From Bathynomus jamesi (lineage: Eukaryota > Arthropoda > Malacostraca > Isopoda > Cirolanidae), in the NCBI GenBank assembly GCA_023014485.1, contig JAJOZX010006145.1, positions 124,001 through 188,000 on the forward strand: a DNA stretch of 64,000 nucleotides, given 5' to 3'. Below, piece by piece: positions 1-9,804 of this stretch. The translations under genes and the position numbers were made by a program. Position 1 is the first letter of the stretch. Every line of letters starts with the position of its first letter. The notes under the pieces are model-generated. The model was not told the origin of the DNA. It saw nothing but the letters and a program-made list of their open reading frames with translations, and searched no databases.

Positions 1-576
1 GTGCTAATTAGCAGCGACCTTAAGTTTACGAAACAGTGTGTAGAGATGGAAAAGAAAGCCCAGAAACTATTGGGTTATATCAGGAGGCAATTTCAGTTTC
101 GGAACAAGGAGATTGTGCTCTCACTGTACAATTCCCTTGTTCGGCCGTACCTGGAGTATGCTGTGCAGTTCTGGTCGCCCACCCTCAGGAAAGATATTGA
201 GAGGCTGGAGCGAGTGCAGGCGAGGGCCACAAAGTTGATCCCTTCCGTTAGGCATATGGGCTACAATCGACGGTTACGCGCCCTGAACTTGTTTTCGCTT
301 GAAACTCGGAGGCTGCGCGGTCAACTGATCGAGGTTTTCAAGCTCTTACGAGGGTTCAACGATGTCGATTTTAGAAGTATGTTTAGTTTAAATGATAACC
401 CAACTCGCAACAATGGTTGGAAGTTGGATTTGAAACGGTTTAGGACTAGTGTGTGTGGGAATTACGTTACGTATAAGATCTGTGACACATGGAACAGGTT
501 ACCTTCGGAAGTTGTGAACAGTTCCTCTGTGGATCAGTTCAAGAAAAGGTTAGACGAAATCTTGCACACTATTTGA
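1..576 (+). CDS. CR1-type ORF2, C-terminal part (open at window edge)
   Basis: This is the C-terminal end of the reverse-transcriptase polyprotein of a CR1-clade non-LTR retrotransposon. The window begins inside the gene. The 191 residues cover the RT thumb and the post-RT region and match residue for residue the same region of four more copies further right (10173-10853, 14352-14729, 15271-15810, 22591-23130). Landmarks are LYNSLVRPYLEYAVQFWSP, then ERVQARATKLIP, then the terminal block CDTWNRLPSEVVNSSSVDQF. The frame is undamaged here. Assignment to CR1 rests on the better-preserved copies, which carry an SGNH-esterase ORF1. The function in a live element would be target-primed reverse transcription. 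Confidence 0.85.
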   Translation: MLISSDLKFTKQCVEMEKKAQKLLGYIRRQFQFRNKEIVLSLYNSLVRPYLEYAVQFWSPTLRKDIERLERVQARATKLIPSVRHMGYNRRLRALNLFSLETRRLRGQLIEVFKLLRGFNDVDFRSMFSLNDNPTRNNGWKLDLKRFRTSVCGNYVTYKICDTWNRLPSEVVNSSSVDQFKKRLDEILHTI

Positions 577-1076
577 GTGTGTAAAGACATTTAGGACCTC
601 AGTCTGCGGAAATTTCTTTTCCTGTGAAATAGTTGATATCTGGAACCAACTTCCCTCAGAGGATGTTTCCAGTCAAAGTGTAAATCTGTTTAAAAATAGG
701 CTAGACAAAGTACAGAACACACTCATAGTTTAAGATTAAAACCTCAGAAAACTCTGCAGGAGTTCGCTTGCTCGGTGTCTCTGTGAGCAAGCTAAATATA
801 GAGCTATTTATATATTCTCCACTTTCCTGTAAAATTTCCTTGGCTACTTTTCCAGGGTCAAGGTATTTTCTTCAACCTTTTTCCGTACCTGCCTCTGGCA
901 GGGAGGGAGCGGAGGGTGGGGAGAGAGCCTTCTACTTTTCTATCCAGTTTTCTACTACTGCTAGCATAGTTTGAAAGACAAAATTTTCCCTGGCACCCGT
1001 TGCCATTGGTACCTCCTCGGTATGGGCCGCAAGGCCTTTTGAGGTACTTCTTTTCCTTGTAACTCCTTGTAACTCT
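577..1076 (+). mobile_element. CR1 3' tail with a diverged second copy of the ORF2 C-terminus
   Basis: This is the untranslated tail of the CR1 copy. The first part (586-735) still reads, in a shifted position, as a diverged repeat of the ORF2 C-terminal block: RTSVCGNFFSCEIVDIWNQL followed by PSEDVSSQSVNLFKNRLDK, ending in a stop. The remaining roughly 340 bases recur at the other copies. They end in two copies of CTTGTAACTC at the extreme 3' end, the kind of short terminal repeat CR1 elements use. Here the tail does not run into a long TC tract as the other copies do. Confidence 0.75.
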
Positions 1077-1092
1077 TCAGAAGAGATATCTT

Positions 1093-1755
1093 CTATAGAT
1101 TCGTTACTAGGTGGAAAATTTCTCTCTTCATTCTTTTATCAGCTTGTATAGATCGAAGTTGCTTTCTCTTTCTCTTTTCAGTTTTATCAGATTCAATTAC
1201 ATCCATGAACATTTTTCTTTCATTTCGTTGATCACTGAGGAACAATCTTTCAATTGGTGGAACCTTTGATTCTCTTTTGTAGTGACAATTGTGGAAATAT
1301 TTGCACTTGCATGCTGCAATGTCAAATAATTTATCTGACTGGTCTTTAAATTTTTCTATTTTAGCAATATATGCAGCATTCGATTTCCTTCGCTTGTAGG
1401 GTTTCGGAAGGTTTCTATATTTGTTGTAGTGGCTTATAATTATAATCATCTGTTGCATTCTATCATGAGAAACAGTTGGGATAGATGCTTTCCGTCATAC
1501 TTCCTGTAGTTTTAAAGCTATTTCTCCAGTAACTTTGAATACAGATGGATTGGTTTTTGAAGGTATAGAACGATGTAGTTTGTGACGTGACGCAGAAAGT
1601 TGCAGTCTCTCATAGTTTCTGAATAGGTAGGTAATACATTTGAACTTAAAATCCTTTAGAGCACCGAAAACCGGCACTCCAAATCTTCTCGTCTTCAAAA
1701 GTTTTTGTGCAGACATTTTAAGATTGGTTTCAAACAGTGAAGACCGAAACTTCAT
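1093..1755 (-). pseudogene. N-terminal fragment of an uncharacterised transposase-like protein family
   Basis: Two open stretches (1495-1755 and 1093-1458) form one reading on the minus strand, broken by a TGA where the sequence around it suggests a tryptophan (after ALKLQEV). The second part contains KFKDQSDKLFDIAACKC and then KVPPIERLFLSDQRNER. This resembles KLDKFFDILTCKC and KKIPVKDLAYIKGQKE in the 805-aa protein at 3509-5926, so I treat it as a distant relative of that protein, reduced to its N-terminal cysteine-containing domain. No catalytic region remains. I do not know the family's name. Confidence 0.5.
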
Positions 1756-2240
1756 TTGGAAACTTGAGCTATTTATCAGATCAATTAATAATAATGCTTC
1801 TAAAATATCTAAAAAAAATTACAAGCATTAGTTATATAAAATGCATAAAGTTACAGTAAATTATAGAGAATACATACGAGTATTAAACGTAATAAAGCTA
1901 TAACAAAAGCCAAATTTACCACACACGCCTCTCGATAACACACACACTTAATGATACTTAATGAAACACACTTAATGAAACGGGCAATTTCTTTGAAATA
2001 TATACACCTTCTGTGGCAGATCTAAATAACCTCAGAATAAAGTGACACTTGGCATGAATTTTGTTTGCCCCCATTTGGCAACATTTTCACACTATAGTAA
2101 AGTGCACTTCTGAAAAAAGTTTTTCGCTCCCACCCTAAACTGTGTCTACAGGGTCCGCCTCCATAGGCGGAGACTTTTGTGATGTGAAAGGGGGCAAACA
2201 TTTTGAGACATTGGTACTATTACGTGTGTGTGTAATAGCT
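1756..2240. other. AT-rich stretch without a recognisable gene
   Basis: No coding region is supportable here. There are short CA-rich runs around 1920-1960. Near 2040-2210 is a segment with two related phrases about GGGGGCAAACATTTT and its reverse complement (CCCCATTTGGCAACATTTTC), which may be the edges of a small decayed element leading into the minisatellite. Confidence 0.4.
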
Positions 2241-2658
2241 TATTCACTTGTTTTTATAAGTTTGTGTCATTTTTTGGTAATACTTTTATGTATGCCCGCT
2301 TATTCACTTGTTTTTATAAGTTTGTGTAATTTTTTGGTAATACTTTTATGTATGCCCGCTTATTCACTTGTTTTTATAAGTTTGTGTCATTTTTTGGTAA
2401 TACTTTTATGTATGCCCGCTTATTCACTTGTTTTTATAAGTTTGTCATTTTTTGGTAATACTTTTATGTATGCCCGCTTATTCACTTGTTTTTATAAGTT
2501 TGTGTCATTTTTTGGTAATACTTTTATGTATGCCCGCTTATTCACTTGTTTTTATAAGTTTGTGTCATTTTTTGGTAATACTTTTATGTATGCCCGCTTA
2601 TTCACTTGTTTTTATAAGTTTGTGTCATTTTTTGGTAATACTTTTATGTATGCCCGTA
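2241..2658. repeat. 60-bp minisatellite, seven units
   Basis: Seven near-identical tandem units of 60 bp are seen directly. One unit (about 2421-2478) lacks two bases and another has gtgtaatt for gtgtcatt. The unit runs from TATTCACTTG to TATGCCCGCT. Because 60 is a multiple of three, the array stays open in several frames, which gives spurious repetitive peptides; I do not believe it is translated. Confidence 0.95.
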
Positions 2659-3213
2659 TCTATACAATATACTCGTAGTAACAAAAAAAAAAGCTGAATC
2701 AGTGAAGTGTTTTTGTAGCAGTTTTGAATACACTTGAGATGTAACTTTCGGTTTATTAAATGTTGAAAAGCTTTATTTTTGTTCCTTTGAAAATTTGTTG
2801 TTAACCCTAGACAGCATAGGCGAGGTACCAAGTACCCGAGCACAGTGGCGTACTAAGGGGGGTGCGAGGGGGGCGGTCCGCCCCGGGTGACAGCCAGGAG
2901 GGGGGGTGCCATCGGGAGAGTTGAAATACCAGTACAAGTTTTCAAACCAAATGAAAAATTCGCGAAAGTAAGAAAAAAAAAATTTTAAATGTTCAAACTA
3001 TTACAACAGCTTAATGTTAATTTCCACTATAAAATAAATTTTTATTTGCAATACAAAATTTACAAACGGAAAATTAAATATTTTATAAAAATTACATCGA
3101 AAGGCGAACGTTTGTTGACGTTTTAGTCATCAGTTTGTTGAGCATAGCCAGCTGGCTGCAACTGACATTCCAAGTCTTGTTCACTTGACACTGGGACTCC
3201 ACATACATGAGGT

Positions 3214-6200
3214 AATTTAGGGCGGGTCGTACTCAGGTGACAACATGAATCTGAAGGAAATCCTACCATCAGGGGTGTCTAAATTATGTGTTTTTACATG
3301 GGGAATTCAAATATGAGCTTTTTTGGATAGGATAACTCTAACCTACATCATTTTCTATTTCTAAATTGCCAATTTTACCCTTTTGAACCCCTTTATAATA
3401 TATTAAAAGATATAAGGTAAATCATTTATACTGACAAGGCCAAATCAACTTTACATATATTTATTAATAGGTGAACTGCATGTATATCACTGGATATAAT
3501 TACAAAGATCATTCTCCTGACATCTTGAACTTTGCCAGGTTGCACAAATCCTGCTTTGACTCAGACTTGGACATCAGCTTCCTACTGGTCTCCTGAGCCC
3601 TGATCCCTCCATCCCTCTTTTCCTGTGAGAAGTACTTAGCAGAAGCCTCAGTCACCATTTTAACAACCCTCTCAATGCTTTGTGTGTGGCAAGGCCAGTT
3701 GCGCACCTCCATGGGGGTGTTGATGAAGTTTTTCACCTCTGAGGTGCTTAGAGAGCAGGTGAGAGGTGGCTCTGACACACCTTCTGACCAGCTAATCAAG
3801 TCACCGATGCTGGAAGCATCACAATTGATGTCAGGTGTCCTTCTGCTCCTAACAGAGGAGTCCCCCAGCTGAGTGTCCGGGTCCCCCTCTCCCCTGATGG
3901 CCAGGATTCTCTCCACCCCTTCAATCCTCTCCTTCTGATCCTCAGAGCAGAGTAGTGTTTGGAGGATGACTTCACTGTGGGCATACCAAGCAGATCTTCT
4001 CACAGTTGGCATCACAATATCCAGCACCTCCTTTCTCTGGGACTTGAGGCAGTCCAGCTGAAAGAGGATGTGCCTAGGCCCTTCGATCCAGGAGTGCTTG
4101 ACCTTCACGTTGAACCAACATGGGTAATACACTCCAATGATGAATTCCACAATGAATTGCAGAATCTTCAGGTTCTTTCCTTTAAGTCCGTGCTTTGACA
4201 CCCAGAGCCTGAGAAGTCTGTTCGCTGTGGTGAGCCAGCGGCTGTGGTTTACTGGTCCTATCTCTAACAGAGCCAGCCCTGCAGGAAGTACTCCATCCCT
4301 GACTGCACAGACAATTTTATAGCCATAGTATTGATCAGTTGAGAGATCTTGAATGACCTTGTCAGGAAGCTTGATCAGTGGAGGGCCAACAGAGATTCGG
4401 GTGAAGTTTGGATTGATATCAAAGTCTGTAGCAGAATCAAGGAGCTTTCCTATTGGCCCGGATAATTTTTTGTCTGACAGAGTAGGGCCATCAAGGTCAA
4501 CAATGAGATGGCGCAGGGGAAGTTCAACAGTGTGCAGGTTGCACACCAACCAGACCAGCTTTCTCCCCAGGTGCAGCTCCAGCTTCAGCATTACTCCAGC
4601 TTTCACACCAGTGTTGACATTTGTTGAGTCTCCTCCAATGGCCAACAAGGTCTTATCATAACCCCTCTCTTTCAGCCAGGCAAACAGGACCTTAGCAATC
4701 TTCTCCGCATGTGACTCCTCTTTAGTTGCTTTCTCTGAGGTAAAGTGGAACAGATAGTAGCTGCCAGGCTCACTAACAACACTATAGTGTTCTTCCTTGA
4801 TCTTTGCGGGAAAAGATTGGTCACTGCCCTCAGCTTCCATCATCACATTGGTCAGGTCAATCCGCCCATCAAAGAGGATGCAAGAGATCCCCCCCTCCTC
4901 CCTGCACTTCTTCTCGAACTGTTCCCCCAGCTCTCTCATTAACTTCTCCTGTGCTCTCTTGACCTTGCTCTTATCAATCACTTTACTTGTATTGTCTTCT
5001 GTGATGATTCCTGCGTCAATCAGAGCTGCTGTTGCTATCGCTGCAGTTGGCCTCAGCCCTATGCCATACCTTACACTAGCAAGGGCAATGTTTTGAACCT
5101 CATCATAGTTTTTCTGTACCTTTGCCGAAGCTGCTGGCTCAGGGTCAGTTTGAGGGAAGAGCTCAACTTCAGGAACAAACTCATCTTCATCACTACTTCT
5201 CTCCAATTCCAGATCCTCATCACCATCTGCCAAAAATCTCTTAACATCCTTCCTGGCTGCCTTCTCTGCTACTGCAGCACTTTCCTCCTTGCTCCTTCTC
5301 CTTTTCTCTGCCTTCCTTTCCATCCACTGCCCTTTCAATGTCCTCACCTGTCTCTTGTGCTCTTGTAGATCAGGACCCCCTATTTGGTGGGGTCCCTTAC
5401 TTCCAACCTTCTCTTTCTGTCCCTTGATGTAGGCAAGATCTTTCACAGGAATCTTTTTCTCTCTGCTGCAGGAACAGTTAATGTGGGCTTGGATAACACA
5501 GCCCTCACAGCCTCCCCCCTCACAACTGGTAATCTGACACTTGCAAGTCAAAATATCAAAGAACTTGTCTAACTTGACAATGAACCTCTCTTTGGCATCA
5601 AGTTTGCCCTTCCCAAGAGAAAACTTCACTGCCTGATTCCAGACCTCCTTGAGCTTGGACATGATGGTCACTTTTTCATTGATAACAGGTGGCTTGAAAA
5701 GAGCATTAGCTTTGCTCCACTGACAAATCAGACCAGGGTAGATGTCACTCACCAGCTTGTCCACTGGGTAGTTCCTCCTGTCATCTTCACTTTGCTTCCT
5801 CAAGTAGATGCCATACCTCAGGATATCCCTCACAGTTGGCAGTTCAGACACCAACAGCTCCCGGCCAGTGCCAACAAGATTACTCAGATGAGAACTTGAT
5901 TTCGTCCTTGTTCTGACTTGAGCCATTTTCTTAATGAGTTCACACTGAAATAAAAACAATAATACAACAGTTAAGTATCCACTACAGACAGGTATTAACT
6001 CTTTTCAGCGCAAAATTCTTGGTTAAAAAAAGAGCTGAAATGGGCAAGAACAAATTTATCTGCAAATGCTAAACACATTATGCTTTTTTGGTTTCAAAAT
6101 GTTATAAAATGCTAATTTATCTGTTGTCTGTAATGCAAATAATTTGTTCATGTACTCTAAAAAAACTAAAGAAACACATCCTAAAAATATTCTTTAGAAC

Positions 6201-6924
6201 ATTGAAATAGGCCTCATACTGCTCAGTTGTACTAAAAATGAACCACCTAATTTTAGCTCAAATCAAAGTTGTTAATTAAATTTTGCTCAATGTATCACTA
6301 TAATATGCGTAGAAATAGCTTTTTCTAAAATATAACAGAATAATACTCACATGTGAACAGTAACAAAAAAAATATCAGTAGATAATCATTAAATCTATCC
6401 CCTCACTGCAAGCCGAGGTGGTAAAATAGCTTCATAAATCATGAGTCACTTCAAATATTTCACAAAACGTTTTAGAATGTTCTGAAACGTTACATTCTAG
6501 CCTCTGAGAAAGGTGGCTCAGAAAATGGCCTTATGCGCGCCAGAAAACCGTCAAAATATTTCATATACCAAACTGTATGATAATTACAATTAAGTGGAAT
6601 GGCACACCTTTTTATTTGAGTATTTAAATATTATTATTATTATATGAATTACATTATATGTGTTTATATGAATTAGTTAGAACAATGCTCGATGAGAGAT
6701 AACGTGAGCAGCCATGATAGAAAAAGTGAGAAGACATATTCTGGGGTAACTACAATAGTAAAATAATCAACAATTTAATAATAATCAACTGCAAAATGAT
6801 GTAGGTTAGGGTTATCAGAATTAAATATTTTCTTCAGAATTGTGTTCTATACACCAAAATATGTCATTTGAACACCCCTCTCCATTGATTTAAAAAAAAT
6901 GCATAGTATGACCCGCCCTAAATT
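3214..6924. mobile_element. Nested DNA transposon of unassigned superfamily, 3.7 kb
   Basis: The element starts AATTTAGGGCGGGTCGTACT and its right end, read inward, starts AATTTAGGGCGGGTCATACT (19 of 20 identical). The flanks are GAGGT on both sides (3209-3213 and 6925-6929), a perfect 5-bp target duplication. Weaker similarity between the ends continues for about 140 bp: AGGGGTGT near 3275 and near 6882 on the other strand, and a CCTACATCATTTT phrase near 3342 and 6790. It lies wholly inside the hAT element and contains one long intact gene on the minus strand (3509-5926), so it looks like an autonomous or recently autonomous copy. If the terminal A/T are excluded, a 6 to 7-bp imperfect duplication is an alternative reading. 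Confidence 0.85.
3509..5926 (-). CDS. Probable DDE (RNase H-like) transposase of an uncharacterised family, 805 aa
   Basis: A single uninterrupted 805-codon frame on the minus strand. I chose the methionine of MAQVRTRTK (5926) because the bases just upstream (TTTTTATTTCAG) look like a splice acceptor; an in-frame ATG 11 codons earlier is possible. Counted from that upstream ATG: an N-terminal region with cysteines (about 138-166, CKC ... CEGGGCEGC ... CSC), a basic then acidic linker (about 205-262), then a candidate catalytic core with FDGR (D365), GGDSTNVNTG (D445), CNLH (473-476) and NHSRW (571-575), and a terminal HTQSIERVVKMVTEAS (758-773, candidate catalytic E763). D, D, then C-x2-H, then a late E is the signature of the hAT/Kolobok/MULE-type group of transposases. 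It sits alone in a transposon with matching ends, which supports the role. Exact superfamily unknown. Confidence 0.75.
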   Translation of the reverse strand: MAQVRTRTKSSSHLSNLVGTGRELLVSELPTVRDILRYGIYLRKQSEDDRRNYPVDKLVSDIYPGLICQWSKANALFKPPVINEKVTIMSKLKEVWNQAVKFSLGKGKLDAKERFIVKLDKFFDILTCKCQITSCEGGGCEGCVIQAHINCSCSREKKIPVKDLAYIKGQKEKVGSKGPHQIGGPDLQEHKRQVRTLKGQWMERKAEKRRRSKEESAAVAEKAARKDVKRFLADGDEDLELERSSDEDEFVPEVELFPQTDPEPAASAKVQKNYDEVQNIALASVRYGIGLRPTAAIATAALIDAGIITEDNTSKVIDKSKVKRAQEKLMRELGEQFEKKCREEGGISCILFDGRIDLTNVMMEAEGSDQSFPAKIKEEHYSVVSEPGSYYLFHFTSEKATKEESHAEKIAKVLFAWLKERGYDKTLLAIGGDSTNVNTGVKAGVMLKLELHLGRKLVWLVCNLHTVELPLRHLIVDLDGPTLSDKKLSGPIGKLLDSATDFDINPNFTRISVGPPLIKLPDKVIQDLSTDQYYGYKIVCAVRDGVLPAGLALLEIGPVNHSRWLTTANRLLRLWVSKHGLKGKNLKILQFIVEFIIGVYYPCWFNVKVKHSWIEGPRHILFQLDCLKSQRKEVLDIVMPTVRRSAWYAHSEVILQTLLCSEDQKERIEGVERILAIRGEGDPDTQLGDSSVRSRRTPDINCDASSIGDLISWSEGVSEPPLTCSLSTSEVKNFINTPMEVRNWPCHTQSIERVVKMVTEASAKYFSQEKRDGGIRAQETSRKLMSKSESKQDLCNLAKFKMSGE

Positions 6925-7600
6925 GAGGTGTTTCATTAAATAATTGATAAAGCATAAAGTGCTGGTGTTTATAACAATATCATGGTACTTATACCAGTGT
7001 CCAGTAATTTTTTACTGTGGTATCATAGTGATGTTTAAGTGTATAAATGATAATTAATGATAATTAATAATGATAATGATAATTAATTGTCTCTGCTTGT
7101 CTGGGTTGATAACACCAGTGCACATTTGAAAACTTGTCGATCGATTTTTACAAACTAGTTAGTGATTCTACATAATTTGAGTGCGCTGATCTAAAAAAAT
7201 GTAGTTAGTTTTTCCCTATCACGTATGGTTTTCTTACTACAGGGTGTGTCATAAATCCCCCATTTATCCCCAAATGTGAACCATCTTATCGAGACCAACA
7301 TTAGATTGCACATGCTAAACCATAAATTTTGTTGTTATAGACTACAGTAACGCTTACATAATAATGTAGGGTAAATATATATAACAACCAGTCCCGTTCC
7401 CAGCAAAATACTCTCTCCCCTCCCATCAATGGGTGGTTAACATTTGGGGACAGATGAGGTATTACAACACCCCTTGTAGCACGAAATCTTTAGGTGATAG
7501 AGTAAAACCTAATTAAAGCAGAATTAAATAGCTCCTAGCTCTTGGACAAGCATATTGCTTGTTTATGAAAGAATAAAAAAATAACTGAAAGAAACAAAAT
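5960..7600. other. Noncoding right half of the nested transposon and adjacent hAT interior
   Basis: AT-rich sequence without a supportable gene. The right inverted repeat of the inner transposon ends at 6924. Beyond it the hAT interior resumes. A phrase CAGGGTGTGTCATAAATCCC at 7242-7261 looks like the terminus of another small element, but I found no matching partner end. Runs of TAATTAATGATAATGATAATTAAT occur near 7050-7090. Confidence 0.4.
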
Positions 7601-7608
7601 ATATTTAC

Positions 7609-8269
7609 CTTCTTTACGAAGTCTTTCTCACGATTTCTGTACCAAGCGAAGTATGTGTCGGATGCCAATAAATTGTTCTCCTGCAATCTAGACCCCAAAA
7701 GTTCTGCAGAGTCCTTAGGCAGATTCAAATCCCTGACTAAATCATTTAGTTCAGCTTGGGTTAATGGTTTAGGATCTCGGTCAGCTGTTGGCTGTTCATA
7801 AACATCATCATTGTCTGGATTTGGAGCTGAATCAGAATCTGAATTGTATTGATCCAGACTCTCGGGTGGGCGGGGAATAGGAACTTCTGGACCATGGGGT
7901 ACCGGCCTTATTGCAGATGGAAGACTTGGGTATTGAAGGCTCTTTATTCTTTGCATTATAACCTTTAACCTTGCAAGAACAAAAGTAGCAGTCGTCGGTA
8001 TGGTTTCTAGGCTCGCGCCATACCATAGGGATCCCAAATGGCAAACTTTTCTTTTTACCTTTGCTCCAATTCCTTAGTGCCGCAACACACGTAAGACAAA
8101 CCTTGTGTGGAGCCCAACTTTTGTCTTGATCTCCTAATTTAATTCCAAAATAAGCATGATAAGCTTTCTTAATGAAGGTCGTTACATTTGTCCTTTGTTT
8201 TACAACAACATACCGACCACAAATATAACAAAATATGTCTGGACTATGGGTACATCCTCTAGAAGCCAT
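7609..8269 (-). pseudogene. Cysteine-rich first exon of a repeated invertebrate protein family, frameshifted
   Basis: Begins MASRGCTHSPDIFCYICGRY and carries paired cysteines (FCYIC, KVCLTC, DDCYFC) suggesting a metal-binding module, then PMVWREPRNHTDDCYF. Around 7945 the frame shifts by one base. The second frame continues with YPSLPSAIRPVPHG and the helical LTQAELNDLVRDLNLPKDSA. The reading ends at AAG|GTAAAT (minus strand, 7608), a good splice donor, so this looks like exon 1 of a split gene whose later exons are absent. I recognise it as a type repeated in many invertebrate genomes but know no function. A mobile origin is inferred from its position inside a hAT element. Confidence 0.55.
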
Positions 8270-8704
8270 TATTACAATTTTAAAGACGTAATGTTAGAAT
8301 TATCTATCTGAAAAATATAAAAAAACGAAATTAATTAAAGGTAAAAAAGGTAAAAAATTACAAAACGCCCCAAAATTGTTTTGCTAATAACTTTAAAACT
8401 GTGGGTGATAGTAAAAACTGTTAGCATTTTTTAATTCAGCGCAGCGAACTGCTTCAGAATCACAACTCAAAATAAAGAAATCGATTTTCATGCAGACCGG
8501 TGTAATCTGATAACTCAATGGGTATCTGGTTGGAAAAAGTTTGAGAACCACTTGTTTGAAGCTTTTCTGTTGTAATAAATTTTTTTTACTTCTTTATTTA
8601 CTGGATATACTGTTAATTTTCATTTTGTCAGTGGTCTAGTTATTTGTTATTTAGTTATTTTGCTGTTTGCTGTATGTGATTTCTCTTTTTTGAGTTACCT
8701 TTCT
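8270..8704. other. hAT interior without gene
   Basis: AT-rich. It contains AAAAAGTTTGAGAACCACTTG (8534-8554), a phrase typical of the ends of small hAT-derived elements. No coding region seen. Confidence 0.35.
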
Positions 8705-9531
8705 TTCTGGTGTGAAGTCCTGAAAGAAATTAATCTCACATAAAAGTATTTGCAAACAGTTGGAGTCAGCCTTGAAAAGTGCAATGTGAAGCTCCAAGCT
8801 CTAAAACTGTTTCTTGAAGATCAGCGCAATTGTGGAGAGGGCCAGCCATTGATTATGCAACTACAAAATGTGAGGAAATGGACATTTCTATGGAGAGAAG
8901 AAGGAGAGTAAAGCTCCGAAAAAGGATGCCAGGAGAGATGGCAAAGGATGCTGGTCTCACATTGCCAGAGGAAGTAAAAAGGGCTATGTTTGAATGTCTT
9001 GATCGCTTTCATCAAGAATTGGAGATTCGTTCTAAGGCAATGGATCAAATTCTGTCAATCTTCGCTGTTATTCAGCCAAACACTTTGGTTGCTGCAACAG
9101 AAGAAGAACTTCGGAAGTATATTTCAAATTTGACTCAGATTTTCGATGAATTCTCTGATGAAGATATGAGTGTGGAAATTGGACGACTTCGGAGGCATTT
9201 GGAAGCTGCCAAAATCAGCGTTGAAGAGGCAAAGAAATGGACAGCATTGTAGTTTCTGGAGTTTATTGTGAAATGGGATTTTTGTGAATCTTTGCCAAGT
9301 TTGTCACTGTGTTTGAGATTCTTTTTGACTGTCTGTGTGTCTATTGCTTCATGTGAAAGAAGTTTTTCCAAATTGAAATTGATAAAAAATTTCTTTCGCT
9401 CGACCATGAGTCAGACAAGATTGACAAATCTGGCTTTACTTTCAATTGAACATGAATATGCAAAGAAGGTGAATTTTGATGAGGTCATTGATCAATTTGC
9501 AGAAATTAAGGCTCGAAAGCAGAGACTGTGA
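8705..9531 (+). pseudogene. hAT transposase, C-terminal part (ZMYM1-like), with stops
   Basis: The reading starts near FWCEVLKEINL, has a TAA at about 8742, and continues through RRRRVKLRKRMPGEMAK. A TAG at 9250 separates the two main blocks. The second block ends with the hAT dimerisation domain: FFLTVCVSIASCERSFSKLK, then RLTNLALLSIEHEYAKK. That block (SCERSFSKLK...LTNLALLSIE) is diagnostic for hAT family transposases. The N-terminal BED finger and catalytic core are missing. It lies 270 bp inside the right end of the 2843-9804 element, so it is probably the original transposase of that element. Confidence 0.85.
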
Positions 9532-9804
9532 ATCCTCTCTATTTACCTTTGAAGAATAGGCAGAGAGTTGAGACTCGATTTCCTGCGTTTTTTGTATAAA
9601 ATAAAATGCAGTATTACCTGTTCACTGAATTTTTAATGTTCTGCATTTTTCTTATTTCCAATTTGCTTATGACAGTACTGTACTGTTTAAAAATCTACTT
9701 GCAAACATAATATATTTTTCTGTGTTTAAATTTTAAAATTATTTATGGGGGGGTGCCAAAGGAAGGATCCGCCCCGGGTGCCAAATACTTTAGGTACGCC
9801 CATG

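Larger units (their letters stand above)
2843..9804. mobile_element. Composite hAT DNA transposon with 8-bp target duplication
   Basis: The left end begins CAGTGGCGTACTAAGG and the right end, read inward on the minus strand, begins CATGGGCGTACCTAAA. Both ends then carry a CCGCCCCGGGTG-type block. The flanks are cccgagca (2835-2842) and ccccagca (9805-9812), a 7/8 match, as expected for the 8-bp duplications of hAT elements. A hAT transposase C-terminus lies near the right end (8705-9531). The interior has been rebuilt by later insertions, including the complete transposon at 3214-6924 and a cysteine-rich gene fragment at 7609-8269. Confidence 0.75.

Noticed and set aside
2142..2697. Hydrophobic repetitive ORFs of 178 and 81 codons
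   Set aside because: They are translations of the 60-bp minisatellite in two frames; identical repeats and frame redundancy show the DNA repeat is the cause.
3675..5572. Several plus-strand ORFs of 60-100 codons
   Set aside because: They lie antisense to the 805-aa gene and have no family features; they are shadow frames.
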